Below are positions 25,786-39,700 of a stretch of DNA of 64,000 bases, in pieces (position 1 is the stretch's first letter; each line of letters opens with the position of its first letter). The notes beneath the pieces were generated by a model that saw only the letters and a program-made list of their open reading frames with translations, was not told the origin of the DNA and made no database searches. The stretch covers positions 6,539,001 through 6,603,000 of the forward strand of contig NC_083508.1 of assembly GCF_032362555.1 (NCBI RefSeq), in the 5' to 3' direction. The DNA is from Amyelois transitella (Eukaryota; Arthropoda; Insecta; Lepidoptera; Pyralidae). The position numbers and the translations under genes were made by a program.

Positions 25786-28749
25786 TTAGTAAGAGCTGCC
25801 ACCGGACGGAGCGCCGTATTCCGAGGAAGGCGCGGCCGCGGGAGCACCATATTCTTGCGCAGGGGCTGCGGCAGCTGGGTAGCCTTCTTGTTTCTGAAAA
25901 ACGTCACATAAATGTACTTAGAAACAATACATCTACAATAAAAAAATGGAAATGGAGCATAGTGTAATTTAGTATGAGAATATAGCAAGTTGGCTAGCTT
26001 AAATTTTAACAGGCATATGACAACTTCGATTGAGAAAAACAAAAATCATGGCTTAAATGGACTAAAAAAATAAATAAATGATCTAATAAATAAGTAATTA
26101 ACAAAAATATTGCCCTACATTTGCAGTACCGCACAAAACACTTTAATAGTGCTTCAACTGTTGCTTGCCTACTTTTACATTGGTCTTCATTGAAATTTCA
26201 AATGCTGCATCAATTATAATGCTATTTGCTGGAAATGACAGTCATTACAACTTTACGTACCTATTATGTTACCTAATACATAATCTATGAGTAGCATGTG
26301 AATTTTTATGGTGCGTTCACTAACAATTAAGATACAACCACAGACCCCATTTTGCATTATGTAAGTAAGTACCGTAACCCCTGAATAACTAATAAATACA
26401 ATTTAAAAATAGAATACCCACACAATTATTCTGTCTAATAAATAGTGAATGCAACAAGAAACTTAATTGACAGATCATATTGGCCCGCGGCGTGAATTGA
26501 TTAATTTTACAATGAGTATGAGTAATCTATTACTATTTCTACTTTTATAAATTTTATACCAAGAGACACATATATAAAGACATATATTTTTTTTACTATT
26601 CGCATGAACTGATTGTCCTATCTTACCAAATCCACCCGCAAGGTAAACAAGACAGGTTCATTTAAACGGACAAAGGTTTCATTGAACTCGGTCCTTTATG
26701 TTAAGATGTTACTATAATTAACATTAAATTAAAGTAAGTTTAGAGAAGAGCCTTTGAAAAAATCTTAATTCTTATAACTTATTATTATAAAATTAAAACA
26801 TTGTAGTTAATTTTATAGTTATAGTTAGTTCCATTCTAAGTTTCTACTAAGCATGAAGAATAATTAGTCCGTGCACTAATTCTGTGTTTAGAGAGTGTTA
26901 AGATCTGATACCTGTAATTTTCCTTTTCACTCTAACCCTTTCCTTACCGTTGCTAGCGTCTACTAACAGCATATGACGGACGGAAACAATGAAGGAGCTA
27001 TATTCTTTATAAGTCTTATGTAAAAATAGACAATACAAGGGGTTTGTCCTGGGGTTTTTTTCGTCCTCTTTGGAATTATATGAGTGCTTTATCATTATTT
27101 TATAATAAAGCCAGTGCAAGTGTACTTAAACATAAAATCTGGCTTACGGGTATTTATAGCTGAAGAGTAGCGAAGTTACACAATTGTTATGTTTTAAGGC
27201 AATGGTGACTAATGCTACTCTACTACAGAATTCAAAATGCAGATCTTATAGAAGCTCTCACAGCACAATACACATAAACAATCTACGGACAGTCTAACGC
27301 TAATGACAGAAAATGTAACTTGCTGGATTGCGTTATGTGGTGCGGTTATTGTGTTATTTGCAAGTTATTTGTGAGGATAAAGCGTCCTATGTTGCGTCAT
27401 TGTAATGAAGATAGTTACACTAGAAACGCTAGGTCACGCAGGTAATACATCCCGGAACATCCGGAAATACCTTCGACCACTTTCACGAGGTAGATCATAG
27501 CTCATCGCGATACACCTCCTTAAATTCCGCTAAATGCAAAGAAATATACAAGCCCCATAATAGTAGAATATAATAAATATATGATCGGCAACTACGGAAA
27601 CCTACCTACGTTTTGTTTACATTGCATGTAACCCGATACGCACTTAGGCAATATTTTATAGAACTTGTTTTGAGACATATATTTTCTATGTATAGGTATG
27701 TATAAAAACTTTATGTCATTTGTCGTTTTATAGCTAGGATATGGGATTGATGCTAGGTAGGCTAGACAGAGTTAGGATTGAAACCATCTGGGTATTCGAA
27801 CACCTTAGAGGCAACGGGCTAGATGTAGCTGCGGCAGAGATGATGACAAATGGTGCCAGCGAATTCCGGCGACCGCGAATAAGAAAAAAATACCCATTTG
27901 AAGATTAAATAATACGCATGTATAAGTAACGGTGAAAAATAGCATGCAAATTGAAATGTAATTTTGATAGAAATATATACAGATGTAGCTTGTTCTTGTC
28001 TTGTTTTTCTTCTATTCTTAAAGTACTAAATGTTCAATAGGTACCCAGTAAGAATTTGAACTAACCTGTGTCTTATATCTGATGAAGTAGACCTCGGGCT
28101 TGGCAGGTTGTGTTGGCGCCGGTGTAGGGATTACAATTTCAGGTTGGTCCTCTGGTTTCTTCACCAATACGTAAACCAAAGTCTTCTCTTCATTCTGGGG
28201 TTGTACAGGAATGACAGGCGCAGTAGGTGTAGGAGGCGTAGGAGCCTTGATGAACACAATCTTGTAATGTTTCTGTGGGGGAGGCACATATATTTGTTTA
28301 CGAGGTGCGGGGTATTCGTTGTCTGGAGGAGGTACATGCACGTATACGTGTTTATGAACTATGGGCTGTTGCTGGGGTGGTCCATACTGTGGTGCCGGGG
28401 CACCGTACGAGCTTGAAGGAGCGCTATAAGATGAGGAGGGCGCGCCGTATGACGTGGGAGGCTCAGGTCGCGCCACCACGTAAGCCACTGCCGCTACCAA
28501 CACCAACGACCTCAGCACCTGCACACACAAAGTCCTTAGATAAGTTAACGTATTCTTTTAAATATCATGGAAGAATAGTAACATTTAAAGTGATACTTTT
28601 TTATTAATCACAAATGTACACTTTGCTATAAAGAACACTGTGCTGGAATCCAAATTTTTCAGTTAAAGTAGTTCACCAGATCGCGATAGCGTGAATAATT
28701 TGCACTATATTGAAGGTATTTCACTGAAACCTACCGTTTTGTCACACAT
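25786..28749 (-). CDS. Tweedle (DUF243) cuticular protein
   Basis: Tweedle proteins are secreted structural components of arthropod cuticle. Secure exons are 28066..28518 and 25786..25893 (minus strand, matching phases). A hydrophobic signal segment (VLRSLVLVAAVAYVVA) comes first, then SYGAP/SYSAP repeats. The DUF243 core follows, with the alternating aromatic strands KHVYVHVPPP, KHYKIVFIKAP, KTLVYVLVKKPE and PEVYFIRYKTQ. The tail is rich in EYGAP. No ATG precedes the acceptor at 28518, so a short first exon is required. I place it at 28735..28749 (MCDKT, donor gtaggt), downstream of a TATA box. An alternative is 31521..31547 (MKIMFATNA, donor gtaagt). The mature family assignment is firm; the first exon is not. 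Confidence 0.87.
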
Positions 28750-28786
28750 CCTGGGTACGTTTACACACAGGTTTGGGTAGTGTAAT

Positions 28787-28817
28787 GTCTAGTGACCAGA
28801 CGCCACCTGTGTTTATA
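28787..28817 (-). promoter_or_regulatory. Candidate core promoter of the Tweedle gene
   Basis: On the minus strand TATAAA occupies 28817-28812, with initiator-like TCACTAG about 24 bases and CATTACAC about 30 bases downstream. It ends about 40 bases before the MCDKT first exon. TATA boxes are usual for insect cuticle protein genes. Confidence 0.45.
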
Positions 28818-29165
28818 AGAGATGCACGCTCTATATCCGGGGAGGGGGCACTTTCGATGGTACACATACTTTGCGCAACGCAATGGTGCTCACGCGCCGC
28901 CCTCCTACTGTCGACAAGGACACAGTACACACTGAACATCAATGCCTTGACTATATATGACCGTGCCTATATCTGGCAACATCCCTTTGAAATACACTTT
29001 CCTAAGGGATATAATTTCATCAATGTTTAATGAATATTATGATAATGACATAATATTTGTCAATTAAGTTCATAGCTATTTACTGTCGTAGAGAACTAAC
29101 TGAAATTACCTGAAGACGACACACTTGTCTCGTCATTAATATTATCTGTCTTTCTTCACATAATC

Positions 29166-29405
29166 AGGTCACGTCTATATCCCTTGCGGGGTAGACAGAA
29201 TAACAGTCTTGGAAAGACTGAAATGTCACGTTCCGCTGCATGGCTTAATGATGGAATTGAGATTCAAATAGTGACAGGTTGCTAGCCCATCGCATACGTG
29301 AAGAATCCCAAGTTCTTTTAGCCTTTCCTTTACGTCGCTTTTGCAATAGCCATGGGAGAGATATGGAGTGGTTCTCTTTAAAGTGCTGGAAACTATGCGG
29401 CCACT
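29166..29405 (-). mobile_element. ATGT-tailed SINE-like element
   Basis: Reversed copy: 'cacgtctatatcccttgcgg' on the left, 'gtgacaggttgctagcccat' in the middle, and a degraded head near 29390. A further short fragment of the same family is at about 30058-30105. Confidence 0.75.
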
Positions 29406-30139
29406 GCCTTGGATTCTGGCTACGCAAAAAGGAAACCATAATGTTATAATACAAGAAACTAATTTTTAACAAAGATAACCGACACTAAAAAGGTTTCTTT
29501 ACCTTAAGCAGAAAATAAGCTAAACTTTTATATTGTCAATGCTGTAACATCTTTTTACGCTCTAATCTCATAATAATCTGTTCTAAATGTACCTACCTAA
29601 ATGGGGCATTAAGTTGCATTGAAATCACTAGGTAATTGAAGCGGTGAACGTAAAGTAGCACATCTTTGTCGCGAGTTCAAATGTTAATTCCAGGCTAGGC
29701 TGCGGGCAGCAGCAGCCTTTCTTATCCACTGTTTAGCAACAGTATCTGCAATACTACTAGACGATCGTCTATGCAGGTCTATTAAAAGTTAAATAAATAA
29801 TAATAGTTAGATATAGACATTTTAATAGCATTTAAGAAAATTTGCTATGTTCAACACAATATCTGACTAAAATGGCAGAGAAAGCTTAATTATAGAAATA
29901 TTATTTCTTTAAACAAACCTCTCATAGCCGATGCGAATGGAAATAAATGGTGTCTAAGGAATGTATGTATGTATACTCGTATAGGTACATACCTAAATTT
30001 ACACACCTAACTTAAATTGTTTTAAATTTTACTAAACTACATATGTACATATAATCGCGTCTATATCCTTTGCGGGTTTGACAGAGCCAACAGTCTTGAA
30101 AGGACTTTAAACCCATCTTAATTAGATAATCATAATTTT

Positions 30140-30232
30140 AAGTGTGTCAGAGTGGTTATGCTACCTGACTTCTCATAATTGAGACGTATCGGGTTCAATT
30201 CCTACTCGTAAATGCACTCTCTACTGAGTAAT
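30140..30232 (+). mobile_element. tRNA-like SINE head
   Basis: A-box-like GTGGTTATGCTACC and B-box-like GGGTTCAATTCC lie in the spacing expected of a pol III promoter. There is no complete cloverleaf, so a SINE head is more likely than a tRNA gene. Confidence 0.45.
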
Positions 30233-31977
30233 TGAATGTCAAGCAATATTTTATGGGGAACTTAAACATCGTGAGTTTGGAAATCCCGCCCAGTACACAT
30301 AGTGTATTGGGTTTCGTTTACAAAACGAAACTACCACTTGCGTTTTCACAGACAGGTATAGAAACTTAGAAAGACCTGGAAAAAATATTTCGATGATCAT
30401 CAGGCATCCGATGAGAATTGAATGGAGAAGTCGTAAAAGATAAGTAAAAATAAGGTGTTCTAATAACTTATTTGTATTGCCGTTTACTGGCAATAACGCT
30501 TCACGTAGGAGAATGAAGCATGAAATTATTCAGTGCGATAGTGGCGATAGCCTTGCTAAGTTTTTTCAGATTTGATAAAAAAGGAAATGCTGGAATCATT
30601 TGCAAAGCACGTGCCTGTAAGAACTGTGTTTATTATTCACTTTATGAGCAATTATAAAATGCGTCTTGGCTGCAAGCAAAGTGTCAACGCAACTCAACAA
30701 TATCGATGATTCAAAGTGTGTCAGTCCGCCTACTATTGAAAATTTAACAAGTATGGATATCTATACCAAGTTGGAATAATTGACCCTTGATCTAACTAAG
30801 CCTGTCTACAATATGTGTGGAAATAGTAGTAGGCATTGGGTAAGTAACTGTATAATAAGATAGGTTTACTGTCAGATTTTATATCATTTCTGTGTAATAC
30901 ATACCTACATAGGTAATTGGAATTCTTGCTAATGTTTTTATGGTTTAGGTAGAAAAGTATTAGGTACAATCGTAAATAAACGTAAGAATAAATTCTAGTT
31001 CGTATTTATGCTATGAACATATTTTTCCCAGCTCTTATTATATAATTTCTTACTCTCGATACTTCGAGGGAAAGGTCGATTTTCTCGTGTTTATCAAAGT
31101 TTTTATCATATATGATACGCCGAATATTATTTCTCTGAAAACAAATACACTTATTAAGCATATAAACAAAGTAGGTGAATCAAATAGTATTTCTTTTATT
31201 GGATAAATAACTCGTTAAAGAGTAAGTAAATGACATTGTCATAAAACATTTCTCACGCAGAAACAAATGATCATTGACGTGTACTCCCTGCGAGCAGTAC
31301 GATTAAAACTCGACACACTTCGTTTAGTCACCCACCATCTCGTGTTGATTGTCATCTCATTGATTGTTAGGAGGATTGTTTAAACAGGACATCTTCCTAG
31401 CCACGCAGTTCAATTCCGGGAGCACATCAATCAGACGTTAACGTTCAATCTTTAAGATGGCCTTATAATATCAACACAAACAATTGTTTTAATTTCTTAA
31501 TATATTGCTGAAGTACTTACTGCATTCGTCGCAAACATTATTTTCATGATGATTTCGATAAATAATTGGAAATGTGAGGTAAGTAAAATAAATATTAAGT
31601 TTGTTTTTCACACGAGATAAGTCTAGCTATTTTGCCTTCAGCTGCGCTTGCGAAAATTATCGTTTATTGTTAATTCTACGGGAACAGTCCTTTTCCGGGG
31701 TGAAAGTTACCATTACTCAATATTCAATGGTTTTAGGCGTACTTTATATAGCATTTGCCCTCGACTTTGTACGCACAATGACTCGTTTTTCCGTTCCTTT
31801 GGAAAAATACACTTCAGCTACCCTCTCAACGGATATACTTACAATACTTACATGCCAAATTAACGATATTCTTTTATGTAGTTAATAAAAAGCTTTTTCC
31901 TATTGTTTTGCTCGCCCCCATTGTCGTTTACCGCAAATCCCCCGGGTTCATATTTTTTTCAAAATTGTACGAAATTC

Positions 31978-32090
31978 TATCATTAAGCCAAATAGCCATT
32001 CAGTTTTTTCAAGACTTTTGACAAGACGTTGGCTCTGTCTAACCCGCAAGGGATATAGACGTGACCATATGAATGTATGTTGTGCGAAAT
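31978..32090 (+). mobile_element. 3' half of ATGT-tailed SINE-like element
   Basis: Begins 'tatcattaagccaaatagcc' and ends 'aagggatatagacgtgaccat' with a short ATGT tail. It is 5'-truncated. Confidence 0.7.
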
Positions 32091-32249
32091 AGTGTTGTGC
32101 CCAGAATGTAAAAGTGGTACAAAGTTTCATCGTAATCTAGGGTTGAATTTGCATGAATGTTTAATATTTAGAAACAAAAAAACAATAAAAATACAAAAAA
32201 TATTTTTTTTTAATCACTTATCATTTTTTGTTCCGGTATCGATCTAGTA

Positions 32250-32606
32250 AGACCACAACTCTTTCTCTTTTAGGGTTCCGTACCTAAATGGTAAAAACGG
32301 GAGCTATATGTCACCAGACTGTATCTCACAAACTGTTTCAACTAGAAAGATAAAATTTTCACAAATTATGTTTGTCCGTTGCCGCTATAACTACAAATAC
32401 GAAAAAAAAATATTAAGAGAGGCACAATAATATAAATATGCATTTTGTTACGCAGTTTCACAGAATATTTAGTGGTAAGTACGTTACCTTCGAAAATAAT
32501 TAATTGAATAAAAATAGAGCAATTATTAAAAGGGGGCTCTCAAACAGCAATTTTTTTTTAATATATGTCGTGCGCGAATCCGACTCCCACTTGGCCGGTT
32601 TTAACA
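32250..32606. repeat. Dispersed repeat bounded by gggttccgtacc / cacttggccgg
   Basis: The left end carries 'tagggttccgtacc' and the right end 'cgcgaatccgactcccact' followed by ggccgg. I remember this pair of sequences as the ends of a common lepidopteran repeat. A short related piece ('gagtccgactcgcac') is near 1008. Confidence 0.4.
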
Positions 32607-35600
32607 TTATCAATGTTCAGAATTTACCCTTTCACAGATTTAGGTATTAAATGTATAAAAATAGAACTAGAATCGGAATAGAAACATGCAGACACAAAAA
32701 TCCAACCAAAACCAAATCGCCTTGACACTTACTCGCAATACTTAATTTGATCAAAAAGGATTTACGTATCTGTTTGACTTTCTAATCTAAAACTCAAATA
32801 AATAAACAAGAGCAACTTTGGATTATATTTTTAAACGTAAATACCAACATCAAATGTTGGTGCCAAATGGTCGCTTTCCAAGTAGGTGTTTGCGGTCTTA
32901 CATATGCCCATTTGTGAATGTGATATAGGGTACTCTTTAGATTAGAATTCCAGGTCGGTCCTTCTGAAATATACCTACACCTACGTAAGGGCGAAAATCG
33001 TAAAAATTATTTGGGACCAGATGACCACGAAATTATTATAATAGGTGGCAAATAGTCCAGTACGTGAACGAGTCACTAACACTTATTTTCGGGCGCCTTA
33101 TCGTTTCGACCACCAACGCTTCGAGCCTGAAAATTTCCACGCACCTTTTGTTCTCGTAACAATACAATTATAATATGATATGAGTTGATGCCAACGACTT
33201 CGTTCGCGTATCTAAGGATTTATTATTAAGGTGACATTTTTATATTTCTTATAGCTTAGCTGAACCATTAAGTGCTGCTGCATCAATCGATTTTCAATAT
33301 TCTTGTACCGAAATACGTTTTTTGTATATAGGTACTTATGTATGTTTGTAAACCGACAACTTTCAAACCGTTGGTTTGATTTTGATGTGTGTAGGATCAA
33401 GTTTTAGGTTCGAAGAGCACCAAAATAGGTTAAAGATTTTTTGAATAATAATAAAGTACTTATAAATGGCAGTGCTTACCATACATAGTTTGATACTTAC
33501 CTAGTTTAGAATTGCGTGTGAAATAAATGTGATCTTTCACAAGTTTTTCATTTCGACATTAACGTGTTAATGGTCGAAATAAAAAAACATCCATGTAGGA
33601 TAATTAGCTACATCACGAATGACCTCTGACATGCTGCTTAGCATTGGATAAGTTAGAGCTGCTTGCGTAATATCTCAAAAATAATGAAAATTTCAATTCT
33701 ATAAGTGACGTTATGTAAAAAAAATCAAGGCAGCATTTTTCGTTTCTTAGTAGATTTCATATCAGGAAGAAGAGGATGTTTTCGGTCTATCTAAGTAAGT
33801 AGGTCATTTATGGCCTTGCGGTGTGGTGTGCTTGAACATGTTCACTTCATATAACATCATGATTTATTCTTTATTTATTAAAAAAAATACTTCAATTCAT
33901 TTTCTATTGATACATTTGAGAAAGCGTGTTGGTAAACGTGTAAAACTGGCACACAATAAGAATGGTTAAGGTACTGAAATAAGTTTTCATTTTAGAATAT
34001 AGATGTATGCGAATAAGAAACTTAAATTTTAAGTTAAGAAAGAATATAACCTACCTACATTACGCGTTTAAAGTCTATAGCCCTGAAAACAATGTACATG
34101 AGATTGAGTCACTTATGACACATGGTTTTTCTAGCAATGAGTATCTGCATTCAATATATTATAACGTGCAATTGTAGCGTAGGGGGCAAAAATCAACAGA
34201 TATCTTTAGATACCTGTAAGTAGAAAGGATTTCAAAAACAGCGGTTAAATACTACAAGAGGGTTCCACACAAACTTGTAGGTAAAAATATTACCTGTTGT
34301 ACATATTAAATAGTCGTTTGTTATAAGAAACAACAAGCAAAAATCTTATGCCACGTAATGACTTGATTAGAGAAATTTATCCGGAACTACTGGACCCCTT
34401 TTGATCTAACTATAGTTTTTATCTCCATTATTGTCTGACCTGAAGCAACGTATGGCTAGATAGCTAGATCAGCTACTATTTAACAAAAAAAATTACTTGA
34501 TACTTTTACCTGTATGTTTTTAAGTGCCATTACCGGAAAAATAACAAGCGATCCTATACATATACATATGCGAGTTCCATCGTAGGTTTCATTATTCCTT
34601 TTTTTAAAGTACGCCGAATTTTTATAGCCCATATTTCCTATCATGTTGAATTAATAATTTTCTAACACATCGCAACTACCAGTCATACTCGTATGTCTCA
34701 TTTGTGTTATTCCTTTACAAAATAAACATACTGAAGTACATCTTTTAATTGCTTGGAATGTACGAACATGTCACTCTCAGACTGCCTTAAAGTCCATTAA
34801 CTGAGCTGGCAGCAGTCTGGAACCATCCGGTTGTAGGAAGCGCGGACAGCACTAAACCGGATTATTCTGCTTATGTTTGCCACGCTTATCGCCGGCCGTC
34901 ATGGACGCGTATGCCACGCACCATAAACCCAATTATGTGCATATTTGTGCACATAAATTTCAGTATGTATTATTTTCCCTGTCAATAAAAAATTTTCCCA
35001 CTTTACTCTTACCGTATTTCAAGATCCGAACGTCTATTTTCAATGGGTACTTACTTGTATTTTGTCGAGTGAAGGTCACTAATCGTCAAATACAGTTATA
35101 ACTTATTTAAAAAACCTTCACGTATAAATTGATTAGGAAATATGTAATCTATAATAACAATGTACCTACTCAAGAGCCCTTAAAAGACTTTTCAGGGGTG
35201 GCGTAACTAAAATTATACATACATGCTCGTTGGACATTTTTCATACTCTTAGTGCAGATGTTTGTATAGTGCACTTCTTACGTATGTGCCAAGGAAGTAA
35301 TCAAGAGCCGCTGCCCATTGAAGCGATATATTACTAGTTCCGTTGTGACAATGAAATTAATTGATCGTGGCGGCCCATTACAGAATGATACAAACGTAGG
35401 CGGTTAATCTCGTTACAATTTATAGCCAATTCTTGTTTAATTTAGTAATTGAAAAAACAACCGTGCGAATTATTACTCAATGAGATCATCAATTTAACTG
35501 CATGTTGATCGCTCACCAATTATGCAATCAAATAACTAACCTTAATTTTTTAAACATTGACTGACGGAATTAACATATAAATTCGAGATATGTAATTGCA

Positions 35601-36464
35601 GTTTAAAAATTAGATTTTATATTGAATTTGAAATGAATCCGATAATTTGCTCGTCATTTATTACAATTTGATTGGATTCATTACATCAATTTGAAGAAGC
35701 AACCATAATTTCAGTGCGAATACGGAAGTACTTTTATGATTTCAGTAAAATGGGTAGATATTTTATGTTCAAATTAACTTTTTATAAAACTGAACTCTTA
35801 CCCAGAATCGACACGTAAGAATCGAAAAATTACAGTAACGTTTCTTACACCTCAAAATCTTTTCTACTTTAACCTTTGTTTAGGCATGTCATACCCGACC
35901 ATTTCGCTCTTGGAGAGATGTAAAAGTTTTTTTTTTTAATTATATTAATTACGGTGTTACAACAAATATTGATTTATACTTATATTGTATAGCTAAGCTA
36001 TTAATTAGATAAGAAAATTAAAAAAAATATTATTTGAACATGTAAGAATTAATTTAAACAAAAACTCTAAAAAAACTTATAAAATATATTGTTGAATTTA
36101 AACGCGTTGATGTCTTTTTAATTAAAACTTACAAGTAGTGTAAACTATTTTTGCAAGTTATTACACAATGGGTCAATAGAAAAATAAAATACGACAGGTG
36201 AAGACTTCAACAGAGGACTATGTACACTAAACCTGAGTGATTTGTCCACTTAAGTATATGTATATTTTTAACCTACTTAAAAAAAGAGGGATGTTGATTA
36301 ATTCGACCGTTTTACTTCCTACCCTTCCTGCTATTATTATAAATACGAAAGAAAGCATGCGTGGGTGTGTATGTGTTTGTTACGTTATATTCGCGCGAAC
36401 ACTACTGGTAGAATATGACCTGAAATGACATACATTAAGTATCTGTATCCATACATAAATGTTA

Positions 36465-36655
36465 TCACGTCTATATTTTTTGCGAGGTAGACAGAACGAG
36501 ATTGATATTGATTTGAGATTCAAGAGTGACAGGTTGCTAGTCCATCGCATACAAGAAGAATCCCAAGTTTATTAGCCTATCCCTTAGTCACCTTATACAA
36601 CATCCATGGAAAAGTGATGGAGTGGTTCTATTCTTTAGTGCCGGGAACCACACGG
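36465..36655 (-). mobile_element. ATGT-tailed SINE-like element, internally deleted
   Basis: Reversed copy with 'atcacgtctatattttttgc', 'gtgacaggttgctagtccat' and 'agtgccgggaaccacacgg'. The segment between about 36495 and 36510 is shorter than in other copies. It lies about 130 bp upstream of the first SLC5 coding exon. Confidence 0.7.
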
Positions 36656-36792
36656 TACTGCGGGTATCATACGCGGGTGAAATCTTGTATGATTTAAACA
36701 TTTAATATTAACTTAAAACATGTTTTTTAGACTGAGTGTATAAATATATATTTTTTCTCTTTATTTTACAGAAAATAATACTTCATGTTGTT

Positions 36793-39700
36793 ATGGCATG
36801 GAGCTTCAGTTCGATATCTTCTGTAACAGCAGTGACACCAAGCAAGCACAATATTGTGAAGATGAGCAATTATTCCACTAATAACAATGAGACTGTACCG
36901 ATATTATTTGGTTGGGAAGACTATAGTGTATTAGCGACAATGCTGATAGTATCATGTGCTATCGGTATCTTCTATGGATATTTTAGTGAGAAACAAACGA
37001 CTGGGGATGACTTTCTACTCGGAGGCTCATCAATGGGCACGCTGCCGATGGCTTTAAGCTTAGCTGCAAGGTAATTCAATACTAGGTTATTATTATGTTG
37101 ATACTTGAATAATGTGCTCAGGCCCATGGGAACCCGGTCATTTGGGAGGCGTTCATGGGGCCGAAGCCAACATTCAGGCCCTTTGATACTTTGTGTTCTA
37201 AATTGAGATGGCTGCAGCTATGGAGCTATGGAGATCAGTCCCTTGATGAACCTTTGGGATACGCCAACGGACAGCCCTCCACAGCTGCCAAACTATTGCC
37301 AGGGAGGGATTTACTAGGTCTGGCTCATAAGGATGGGATGTTAGTGGACCGGATTGCTGGGCTATGGAGTGAGATACGGACATCTGCCTCGAAAAACTCT
37401 CTCATAATTTTGATTAGGCAGATGGTGACTCGCTGCTCATTGGCTATAGAACAGTCTGTGGGCACCCTAAATAGGCCACCATGCCATTGCGGCCAGGACG
37501 CAACATGTTAAAAGCAGCTATAGGATTCCGAGAGGTGCGGCCCCGGTTTCACGAGCACGAGGTATGACCCCGTGCTGGTTTCGCCATTACGTGCAATACA
37601 CTTCCATCCTGGAGCTTAGGATCTGCTCTTGCGACTCCACTCTGGCCTGCCGGTCAAGGCAAGCCAGAGGCGAGGATAGTGTCACTATGTGTATGTGTGT
37701 GTATAGCGCAGGTCTGTATGTTCCCCAGGATAGGTCCGTGGTGTCGCCACTCACCAACGGCTTCGCCACAAGCCGTCCCGCGGAAACTGACTGCACTGGG
37801 AAGGAAACCCTTCCACAGGGGGCGATGGGGTCGTCACGTCCCTTAGTACCTACTATTTCCTATATGGCATTTGTGTTACTTTTAATTAGGTAGATAAATA
37901 AATATAACGTTTGTCTATGGCTCCAAACACACGCATACATTCTAAGAAGTCTTAAGAAAAGCTTTGACCATTAATGGGAAGCAATAAATTTAGTTTGGTT
38001 GCAACACCAACTAACTGAAAAATTGACACACTCTGACTATATGTATGTACTCACAAGCAATTTGTGCCATTGAATCGCCAAAGATCATATTATAGTTTGC
38101 ACAGACATTTTGGGATATTTTCTCAATTCATTTTGTTGTCGATATAATAATGCAACGACAAAATTCCGTACAATTAGCAGTTACTACGAATGATGGGGGT
38201 CACACTCATTAATCTAATACTTATTTCAGATCCTCTAATAAATTTAGAATGATGTTTCATTTTTGTGTTTTGTGTTTCAGTTTTGTGACAGCGATAGAAT
38301 TGCTGGGGAACCCAGCGGAGATGTACATGGCAGGGGCGCAGTTCTGGATGATATGCGTGGCGTTTGTACTCGTTGTACCGATTGCCAGCCAACTTTACCT
38401 GCCAGTCTTTATGAGACTCCGGTTGACGTCTTGTTACGAATATTTGGTAAAGCGAAAACATCAATATTTCTATTGAATATTTTTCATTAGCTTAGCTTTT
38501 ATAAACTTACTTTATTAAGTACTTTCTAAATAAAACAATATTTCAAATGGAATACAAAGTTGCCCAGAATGCAAACATAGGTTACTTCTCTGTACAGGCT
38601 CCCATTTTACGACAGCTACGCACTTAATGAAATGAAAGTATTGTTTACAGGAAGTGCGGTTCTGCAAGTGGATTCGCGTGTACGCCAGCGCCCTGTACAT
38701 GCTGCAGATGATACTGTATACATCGGTGGCGGTCTATGCTCCGGCGCTCGCACTATCTGATGGTAACGTGGTATCTAACTGTATTCTTGTCTGATCTAGG
38801 ACTGCCAGTTTCAATTCGTGTGTGAAAAAGCACTTAGATAACATATTAATATTAAAAATATATGTACATTAAGCTTAAGACGCTGTACACCAGGCAAAGC
38901 GGAAAGATAGGAAAATGTAGAAAATCGGACCTCCGGCCCCGAAGCCTCGTAGAGGAGGGTGCAACTGGGATTGCGCAAAGATGAGAACGGGAGAGACATA
39001 GATTAAGTTAGACAGGACATGTTATGGAATACTAACTAAACGATACTACGCTGTACAATAAATACTTGTTATATCTACATAAACATAAACAAGCCAGGCT
39101 AATCAGATTTTTTTTTATCATGACCCGACCGGGGAACGGATGTATAGAAGCAGAAACATTACCACTGCGCCAAACAGGCGCCAAAATACAAGAATGTTGT
39201 AGTCGCAAATACCGTTCATATAACTTTGCAAATCCAACAGTTTAGTCATTGTTTCAGTAAGGTAGTTTCCAATACACATTATAGGTTTCTGATAATTCGA
39301 TTTGAAAGCGAATGCGCTTATAAATATTATATTAAACATGTGATATTAAACTTACTTTATATTATTATATGTTATTTTATTATATTATTTAGTTATAAAG
39401 GAACATAAGTACAACGCAGTACATTGCATGGGTTACACGAGAAATAATTTTAAAAGAACTGTACTCTTACTTAGCTGTAAAGGAATTAAAATCTGTATTG
39501 TATTGACCATCATTATGTTTTGCAACTGAGATGATCTCAATTACAAAATGATTTTTTTTCTTTAAAGGTGATGTAACATTTGAGCTATAAATGAAGTAAG
39601 AATAGATGATATAATAACATTGTCATTCAAAAATATCTAAAATATCGAAACGAGTAAAATTATGAATATTGTAATTACCCATAATTATTGAATAGCCACA

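Larger units (their letters stand above)
28750..36771. other. Long gene-free region before the SLC5 gene
   Basis: Apart from the Tweedle promoter and listed repeats, no coding gene is supported. A GC-rich patch at about 34785-34925 stands out from the AT-rich surroundings. It could hold the 5' non-coding exon of the SLC5 gene, whose first coding exon begins at a splice acceptor. Degraded Helitron-like pieces are near 33190 and 36320-36425. Confidence 0.4.

Noticed and set aside
28108-28607. Plus-strand frames opposite the Tweedle exon
   Set aside because: These are antisense shadows of a repetitive Pro/Tyr-rich coding exon.
31545-31590. Plus-strand mini-exon (MMISINNWKCE then gtaagt)
   Set aside because: ATG plus a donor by chance; there is no downstream exon to join.
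37155-37511. 118-codon plus-strand frame in SLC5 intron 1
   Set aside because: It lies in a GC-rich repeat-like block with other short frames and has no domain; described as part of that block.
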